Source: Tubiluchus corallicola (Eukaryota; Priapulida; Priapulimorpha; Priapulimorphida; Tubiluchidae). From it: 64,000 nt of DNA. The stretch spans positions 1,569,501-1,633,500 of the forward strand of contig JAQGDQ010000003.1 of assembly GCA_030141605.1 (NCBI GenBank). The letters are read 5' to 3'. Under the pieces are notes generated by a model. The model searched no databases, was not told the DNA's origin, and saw only the letters and a program-made list of their open reading frames with translations. Shown here in pieces: positions 56,058 through 64,000 of this stretch; the stretch's first letter is position 1; the number at the start of each line of letters is the position of its first letter. A program made the position numbers and the translations under genes.

Positions 56058-57998
56058 GTAATTACTCAACTGCTTCAAATAACTACCGCTACGTGGCTCT
56101 CAAAAGTCAAGTCTAGCCACGTAGCTATGCCTACTAATAAGCCGAATTCACCAATATATAAAAATTGTTTTAACCGCAATTACCTGATTCTCTAAAACTC
56201 TGTCAGCTGCGTAAGTTTTTAGAATTACTAGAGTTCTAGAATTTTGTGGCGTGAGATATTTTTCTGACAGAGTTAACTTTATACACCACTCCTAATATAA
56301 TGGCAAACATTACAAACATATGTAATATAATTGGCACATAAGTTTAGAGAATTTTAGACAACATAAAACTGTTCTTCATGTAATATGCCTAATATGGCTA
56401 AAACAGAAACAAATGTTACAGGTGATCTGCTACAGTTAGCTCAGTACTTTTTTTTAATATTAGCAAGTTGCTTATATATAATATATAATTAGTTAAAGAA
56501 AAAAAGAACAGCAATAATAATATTAAACAACAAATTTTTAGCCATATCATTTTTATAATACTTCTGCCAATGCCAGAAGATGAATATATTGATATGGCAA
56601 CCTAATCACTCTGCAAAAGTAGGATAATTACAGTTTATAAATTTAAACAAGAAAGACTTCATAAAGCATACTAACATATTTTATTAAAAACTTAATGAGA
56701 TACCACGACATACAAAGTGTGACGACTTTCAGCACTTGCAGCTATAGCGAGCTACACGCACAGTAGATTATAATACGACTCGCTTAATAAGTTTATTAGT
56801 ATATGCTGCGGTGCCAACTTTATGGCAACATGGCAAATAAACAAGATGTTTCAGAAAAAGTAATCAGTCGAAATGGTAAAAAATTTATAGAAACTTTCAT
56901 GGAGGTATGACACGTTTAGCACATTTAGGTGATATTTGCAACACTAGCGTAATTACAAGCCCCCCGTGTGCAGTACCTTGGCATTATTGTATAACGTGGT
57001 GCAACCCTAAATATACCATTAAGTAATTCCGTGTATACAATGTTCAATGGCTGACATAAAATCACTTTATTTTATTAGGCGCGAAGAAACATGAATTATT
57101 TGCTGAATCTTCTTGCAGATTTTCATAAATTTGGCAGCATAAAGTTATTATTATTATTACAGCCCTACTGCATTCCTATAATGGACGTTCAGACTGGAGA
57201 CAGAAAAGCATTTTCAGCAATTTCTAAAATTGATTATTTCTTGCAAGTTCTTTTCTAACATAAACATGGCCGGCAACTCAGCTAATCTAATATTATAGTT
57301 TAACCAAAGTAGCAATTTAGACCAATAACTTGTAGCTAAATGGGTTTTGACCGGAAATGCAGCATCCAAAAAACGCTGATACGCATAGTTTTCTTCAAAA
57401 GAAGAAAAAAGCTAATTCAAATAGGATATAAACAGTTATTCTTAATGCATTGTAAACCTACTGAACACAGTCACAGACAATGCCAAGTATAGAACAGACT
57501 TGAACATAGAATAAAACTCCGGGCACTACTGAATTGTAAATATGCAGGCCCAATTTATTTTTTGTGCATTTATTTATAAGTGACTTATTTTTAATGACCA
57601 ATATTTTCTACGAAATGCGTATAATTATAAATTAAGCTATAGTAAAAGATAATTTTGAAAAAAAATTTAAAACAGCTTTATCTGTTACAATAAACGAATT
57701 TAAATCTAAACAATAAAAAGGAGTTTTTTATGCAAAACTATTAATGAATGTTAAAGCTATATTTTGTAGACCTATATGCACCATAATCCTAAGACCTACA
57801 TATTTTACTGTTGAACTATTTGTAATTTTAATGAATTTGATTTACAAAATTTCTACAAAATTTGTTCTACAAATTTCTTCTACAAAAATAAAAAATAATA
57901 ATCAATGGTTGTGCTTAGATTTTACTATAGGTGCCTCGAAAAGACCGCATTGTTTTGAAATGAATGCACAGTCAAAGAGAAGTAAAAATTGTGCACGT

Positions 57999-57999
<1 letters not shown>

Positions 58000-58066
<67 letters not shown>

Positions 58067-58107
58067 ATATATATATATATATAGATATATAGATAGATAG
58101 ATAGATA
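58000..58107. repeat. (ATCT)n-(AT)n-(AGAT)n self-complementary microsatellite
   Basis: About 16 ATCT units run into an AT core and then AGAT units, which are the reverse complement of the first part, so the tract can fold into a long hairpin or cruciform. Confidence 0.95.
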
Positions 58108-58113
58108 AGTTGA

Positions 58114-58129
58114 GCATATGCGCATATGC
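58114..58129. repeat. 16-bp perfect palindrome
   Basis: GCATATGCGCATATGC between two microsatellites. Confidence 0.9.

Positions 58130-58131
<2 letters not shown>

Positions 58132-58190
<59 letters not shown>
58132..58190 (+). repeat. (TA)n-(GA)n compound microsatellite
   Basis: About 15 TA units followed by about 14 GA units. Confidence 0.93.
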
Positions 58191-58194
<4 letters not shown>

Positions 58195-59149
58195 AATAGG
58201 AAAAAAATAGAGATAAATGTGCATAATTTCTACTTCTCTTTGATTGCACACATTATTTCAAGAATCGTCTACTACACGTTTTCCAAAAGTTCTTTTTGGG
58301 TTGCTTTTGTAACCTATTGTGGGCCTGTATTTACCAAAAGTTATTTTCACTGCAAACTAATGTGAATAAAAGAGTGGCTACGAACTCATCCCATATTTGA
58401 CGCAGATCCAGATTAATTCGAGCAAAGCAAAAACGTTTTAATTTGCATTGGCGGAAAATCCAATTAACGATACAAATATTAGTGTTATTCATGTATGGCT
58501 GGGCAAACAAACCGACAATGTGCGTGAGTCAGTGACTAGAAGATAGGATCAGAAGTCAGAGTATTTACATGTGTCCAATGCTAAACAATCTTCGCTGATT
58601 GATGGTGAAACAACTCAGAAGCTCAAGTATTCACAAGAAACATGTCCGCCGGCAGTAGCAAATTGAAGAAATAGTTACAGAAGCCAAAATCAGGTCATTC
58701 AATGGAAGACGTAACTACGCGAATACGGTTCAACCTGAGACATGTCTTAACAATTACCAACGGCGTTTCTCGACGTTAAATTATACATTTTTGTATGCTT
58801 AATCTTTTTTATCTAATTATGGTTAATTTTACAGTTAAACATCGAAATTCAGGGTTACGTGGTATTTTAATGCTGTTGATTGTTGTCAGCTGGTAGCAGC
58901 TACGTCAGTTTCCTCATTAAATGAGTGACCATCCAACAATTATCCTTGCGCAGTGCAGGTCCTGCCACCACCGGGGATTTAAGCATAAATTAGGAGATGA
59001 TATTAACCTCGCTGTACCTGTATTGTTCTTCGGTAACAAGGAAATTAACTGAATGGTTATGTATATGCTAGCCAAACGAGGTTAAGCAATAGCGGGTCTG
59101 GTTTGTAAATGGTAGGTGATCAGCATTCTGGGTCACTTTCTCAATATGC

Positions 59150-59200
59150 TGTCCCGGCTATATATATGTCCCGTTCACGGAAGCGGTCTCAGCATCCGAG
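59150..59200 (+). promoter_or_regulatory. Possible core promoter with TATA box
   Basis: CCCGGCTATATATATGTCCC has a strong TATA-like element; about 30 bases on is GCGGTCTCAGCATCC. No coding exon was found downstream, so this is a weak call. Confidence 0.2.
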
Positions 59201-60646
59201 CGTGGCAAAGGCACTAGTGCGGTTCAGTATCTGTTCATGAAAAATTAGTCATATAAATTGGCTATAATCGATCCAGTCACAATCACAGACCTGTTGCTGA
59301 GTGTTGGATCACTTGCAGTGCCGAAGAGACTAGAATATTAAAGAAATTCATCCAGTTTAACTCATTTTTCTTCAAAACGTTAATCCAGCTCAACTTATTT
59401 GCTACATGCTAATATCCCAGTAGCACGCCCTCCTGCTACTGCTGTAAATCTTGTTCAGATAAAGTGCTAAATAGATTTCATTTTTGGTTTATCATCCCAA
59501 AGATGCTGTACGTTCATGTTTCCATGGCCACACAAGCATGGGAGATAAAGATAAGACGGCGAGAAAAAATTGATGGGCCAGAATTTAATCGCTTGAGATT
59601 ATAATAAAAATGCAATGCCTGATATTAGTCAGTATTATAAGCAGTGCAGGTTGCACAGTTTTGTTAATTACGTTGGCATACGTTCGGTGTTCATGCAATT
59701 CAATGAACAAATAAATTTCATGAAGCCAAATGGGTGTGCACTATGAAGTAATACTAATCAGCGAGTCATGGTAAGCGAGCATACATCATAAGGCAAGTGT
59801 ATGCTGTTCCAGACGAGTAGCTGCGACAAACACCCCTCCTGCTGATAATTAATACAATCATTGTTTTCAGTGGGCCATCAATAATTTTGGTAAAAATTAA
59901 TCTGTTCGTGGGCAGAGCCAATATAGCGTTGGATATGTAAGGAGGCGGAGCGATTAGAATGAAAGTTGGTTGATGCAATCATTCATAAATTCGATCATGC
60001 GCAATGTTACATTATTTAAGAAATTAAGGAAAACTACAAATAAAAGTGAGGAAGAAAAAAGACGCAAAAATATATAAGCCCGTACTTTTCACAAATTTAA
60101 ACCTTTTTAGGATTTAGGTTTGTATGTTTGTTTGTTTGTATTATGTATTATAATAACCAAATAAGTCGTCCCCATAATCTTAAAACGAGACGTGTTAAAT
60201 TTATAAAGTAAAATTTGTTCAACCTTTAGGTACTACTGATGGGGAATACTGTGTCACCTAGCTTTGCCATCCTCTTTTAACTGCTTCATAATTATTATAA
60301 AATCAACTAAACGATTTGATCACTACATTATGCAGATAACGGTTAAAGCACAAGAAAACCCTTTACTTACAAAAAAGATTAAAAAAATCGCCTAGCAAAT
60401 CACTTATATACTTCCTTATTGCGCACAGAGCTTGTATTATCAGCAACTTGCATAAAAAATGAGAATTTACACTCCCACGAGGCGCGAGGCCGTTAGGCGC
60501 AGCTATTTTGACGGTAGGTCGTTTGAAACAAGTTGAGATAACACTGCGAAAAGTTCGTAATCCGAGCATTCGTAGTACACACATGGCTAACTAAGCAAAA
60601 GTGTAAATTACTGCATCTTGTCAATAAGATTAAAATACGTTTTTGG

Positions 60647-60679
60647 TGAGTCAGTGGGTCACACTGGGAAGGTGAGTCA
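60647..60679 (+). promoter_or_regulatory. Pair of AP-1-type sites
   Basis: GGTGAGTCAGTG occurs twice, 26 bp apart (TGAGTCA at 60647 and 60673). Two more GTGAGTCAGT sites lie at 58524 and 62523. Confidence 0.3.
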
Positions 60680-61714
60680 GTGACATCTCTTTTTTAGTTA
60701 CACAAGTTTTTCAAACAGCGAAGCGTAATGCTGAGTAATATAAGTTTACGCGGAACATTTTTAGAACATACTTGAAATGGCCTTTTCTTTCCCTTTAATG
60801 TTTAATTGACTTAAAATAAGTGTCATTACTGCCGTCATTCATAATAACACAATATTGTAGTATTGGTTTATTGCTGTTTGAGTCAAATAACTAATACTGT
60901 TTTGACACAGTAATAGAATTATAACACTCTAGCATTTAACTCCACTAACGGACATTGAAACCCTTTTTTCTATTTATATTAGTATTGTATTTGTTTACTA
61001 CGTATATGTGTACAATGGCCCAGTACCGCTACTTGGGTCTCAACTTACGAAGTTGTGATGAATGACTGTTTTCTAATTCTTCTGACGAATGATAACTATT
61101 ATATGCTCTGACCTTTTTTTCTTGAACTTATTTGTACTGCATTGCACTATCAGTTAATATGTCCTGCTTTTTGCAAATCCACTAAGATAAATAAAGTTTT
61201 TATAATAATACTGTTATTAACGTACATAATGTTGTAAGGTGTCCTCTCTACGCACATAATAAAAGTTATGGAGATTGCATTTGCAGGGCAGAAGTACGCT
61301 ATTATTATGCATTCAAGTACGCAATAAAAAAGCTTGCAAAACCTCTTACGCTGCTTTGTAATATCGCCAGTGCACTTTCCATACTTTTTATGGTGACTAC
61401 AGGCCGCGATTTTTCTATAAAAATAATGCATTTTTAATGCGAAGTCATTTCCAGCTCCTGACAAAATCTAATGCACTTTTAACTGATGATGTTCGCGTGA
61501 AGTTAATACGCCGTATGCATTAAAGGTTCTGTTAATTTTTAAAGTGAGCTCATATATATGAATATCTAGTGGACAAAGTTTAATCAGAAAATTGCAGAGT
61601 GCTATTTGCTCGCAGAAACCTGGTTATATGGTTAAAATACTCAAGATGCGTTTTAATAACACTGACGTTTAGACAGCCAAACAGGTTGCCCTGCATGGGC
61701 GTTTTGTAAAATTG

Positions 61715-61726
61715 CACGTGACGTCA
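61715..61726. promoter_or_regulatory. Overlapping E-box and CRE
   Basis: CACGTGACGTCA combines a CACGTG E-box with a full TGACGTCA cAMP-response element; the CRE sits in the palindrome GTGACGTCAC. Confidence 0.3.
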
Positions 61727-63043
61727 CTGTATCATGGAATAAAATTCTGCTTGTTGCTGTTTCATGGCTAATGTACACTTTTACAGTTAAATACAACAAT
61801 AATTATATAAGTGCGTATACATAAGTATGATTAAAAGGGTTCACTTTGCAGACCTACATAATTACATAACAATATACAGTAACATGCAGTAGACGAGAAA
61901 GTAGTACTTGAAGTGGATTTAATTTTTGTTGCAAGCAATTATTTGTAAAGATATCATTTTCACAAACTAATAAACTTTACTCAGTTCTAGTTATCGCAAA
62001 CAATTTGAAAAGTTAATATTCAATCTTGTAAGATCCGAACAGCTCAAAAAAAGCAACAGGATACTCAAAATGTGCACTTTCTTGTTCAAAATGTGTGTGT
62101 TAAAACTTAAAAACTTAGAGTAAGTTTAATTCAGTTTGAAATAATTCTTTAAATCACATATTTTGAGCATTTTCACCTCCAAAGTTATTGAGTACGATAG
62201 CTCCTACTCATTAAAAATGACTGGCCATCTTTAAATAGTGATAAGCACTGTTGTTATTCAAAAATACGCGAAGGCTTACTCAATTTTATTGTAAAGAGTG
62301 ATCCATTTGAATGACAAATAAAGAATTAATATTATGATAATATAATACATTATATAATTAATATATAATTAATAAAGATTATGATAAAGATAATGCAAAA
62401 AGTGAGCTAATAATTCTCCAAACCACGTGTTTTGAGCTCTATAATCATTTAAAAGTTACTCGCACTGACTAGGTTATCAAACGAATGACTGACTATTTTT
62501 AAAAAGTCAACCAACGACTTAAGTGAGTCAGTCCTCGGTCAAGAAACCAGTATTAAACACAGTTAAAAACGTGGCGCAAAGTTTTATACTTGAGTCTTAA
62601 ATTTTAAAATTTTTATGCTGAGCATATTGTAGCTGTAGGATTTATACAAAGAAAGTAAGTAATGCTGTGTTAACTGACTTGTTGCGTAATCTAAATAATG
62701 ATTAACCTAGGATCCCAAGGAGTTTAGCAGCAGTTACTCTTAGTAATTAAGCCAATATCTTGCTTGGAAGAAATCGATACAATGTTTATTTTGCGTTCTG
62801 CCAGTCAACACAAACAGACTGCCCAGGGTCTTAATGTATAAACTCAGCGTCTCATATGGTACTGATTAGCCAGAAATCCAAGTGGCTGAAATGAGTAAAA
62901 CGGTCAAATAAGGTCACAAATCTCACAATTTTAGACATTAGCTCTAAAACAGCAACCGTTTGTATTATTTTGCAGGACATGCTAACAGATGACGCTGAGC
63001 TCCTGGACAGTATAATTGTAGAATGAAGCCAACATTCACGTAG

Positions 63044-63047
<4 letters not shown>

Positions 63048-63081
<34 letters not shown>

Positions 63082-63090
63082 GTGTGTGTG
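63048..63090 (+). repeat. (TA)n-(TG)n microsatellite
   Basis: About 16 AT units followed by five TG units. Confidence 0.93.
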
Positions 63091-63261
63091 TATTTGTTGA
63101 ACTTTAATTTCAGCAACTTTTGATGTTTCAATGCATGGTGTTTCCGAAGTGTACCAAATGGATTTTAACACAATATGGATAAAAATTGAATTATATCATT
63201 AATGCTATAGTAAGTGGTTTTGTTAAGACATAGAAAAGTGCTCGGGCTGATAACCGTACAA

Positions 63262-63375
63262 TTATCATCTTCATCAAATTCATCATCATCATCATCGTCA
63301 TCATCATCATCAATGTCGTCGTCGTCATTGTCTTTTTCGTCATCACCATCATCATTATCATCATCACCATTAACA
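63262..63375 (+). repeat. Impure CAT/CGT triplet array
   Basis: ATC and GTC triplets with TTT/TTC interruptions; third array of this type in 9 kb. Confidence 0.92.
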
Positions 63376-63379
63376 CTAT

Positions 63380-63502
<123 letters not shown>

Positions 63503-64000
63503 ACATTAGATTGTAGCTTGTCTGACTGAAATGCTTTATATAAGAACATCTTCTCGTCTGCCAACTGTTACTTGGAAAACTCTCACTATCATTTTTATAT
63601 TAGCAAAAACGTGACTTCTATTGTCCAATGAAATTTTCCTCTGGTAAGTTTATTTAGCAAAGATTGAAGCAGCACTAATAAAAAGCACAGATTTTCTTAC
63701 GTTCTCGTGTCAACAAACCTAGTAGGCAACTTGGAGGTTGATGTCCAATTTATGGCTTGTATAGCAACCGCGCGGCTGGGACCAAACCCAATTCCCACAG
63801 TAGCGCGCAGCTATGTAACGAAATCCCATAAAGACGTGGTAAGAAGTAAAGCACAACAGGGTAACTCTATCTAGTAACGCAAATCCAGTACACAAACTCG
63901 AGGCAGATCCAGAATATTTGTGTACGTAAACCTTTTTAAATATCCAAATTTCAAGCTGTTGTTTTGGCAGTTACGAAACCAACATCAATACCCGCAAACC

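Noticed and set aside
55635-56195. Overlapping long ORFs with poly-Ile, poly-His or poly-Met runs
   Set aside because: Created by triplet and CT repeats; the frames stay open because the repeats lack stop codons.
60363-60584. 73-codon minus-strand ORF
   Set aside because: Also tested as a COE N-terminal exon; no match in any frame.
61150-61464. 104-codon minus-strand ORF
   Set aside because: Tested as a possible COE 5' exon; none of the conserved DNA-binding strings are present.

Overview
The window is animal nuclear DNA. Protein-coding information sits in short exons with GT..AG introns and consistent phases, spread through AT-rich DNA with decayed DNA transposons, a LINE fragment and microsatellites. 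The gene content (a COE/EBF transcription factor, PDE10A, ADI1, a CAP-domain protein) is metazoan. The COE gene has a single copy of the second HLH helix, the invertebrate state (vertebrate EBFs carry a duplicated helix), so the source is most likely an invertebrate. I cannot name the phylum from sequence alone. No bacterial-type operons, CRISPR arrays, rRNA or convincing tRNA genes were seen.

Layout. (1) 1-3.45 kb, minus strand: ADI1 (acireductone dioxygenase, methionine salvage), with its last exon(s) off the left edge, a probable 5' UTR exon near 3.4 kb, and a hAT-type element with an 8-bp target duplication in the first intron. (2) 3.6-22.9 kb, plus strand: a complete 17-exon PDE10A orthologue (about 799 aa: N-terminal segment, GAF-A, GAF-B, catalytic domain). 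Its introns hold a 143-bp tandem duplication, a hAT-like MITE, a transposase relic with terminal inverted repeats, a 41-bp palindrome, a pogo/Tigger-like relic and several related fragments of an unclassified repeat. (3) 24.4-29.0 kb, minus strand, tail-to-tail with PDE10A: an eight-exon gene for a 294-aa protein in which an unrecognised N-terminal domain and an acidic linker precede a C-terminal CAP (SCP/TAPS) domain. (4) 30.7-31.2 kb, minus strand: two tiny phase-compatible exons ending in a stop that belong to no gene I can identify. (5) 31.9-41.4 kb, minus strand: the 3' two thirds of a COE/EBF gene, from the end of the DNA-binding domain through IPT, HLH and the transactivation tail, with an alternative C-terminus.

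(6) 41.4-64 kb holds no supported gene exon. The missing 5' exons of COE (about 200 residues) are not recognisable here, so this block is probably one very large COE intron or its 5' flank. It contains a decayed ~46-bp-period repeat with a 104-bp tandem repeat, a LINE reverse-transcriptase 3' end, three CAT/CGT triplet arrays, (ATCT)n, (AT)n and (ATT)n tracts, a Z-DNA-prone tract, and several palindromic or clustered transcription-factor-like motifs that are candidate COE regulatory elements.

ADI1 and PDE10A appear to share a head-to-head promoter of roughly 200-250 bp. The other genes show no functional linkage; they are independent eukaryotic transcription units. All exon models were made by reading splice sites and frames by eye and have not been checked against transcripts.
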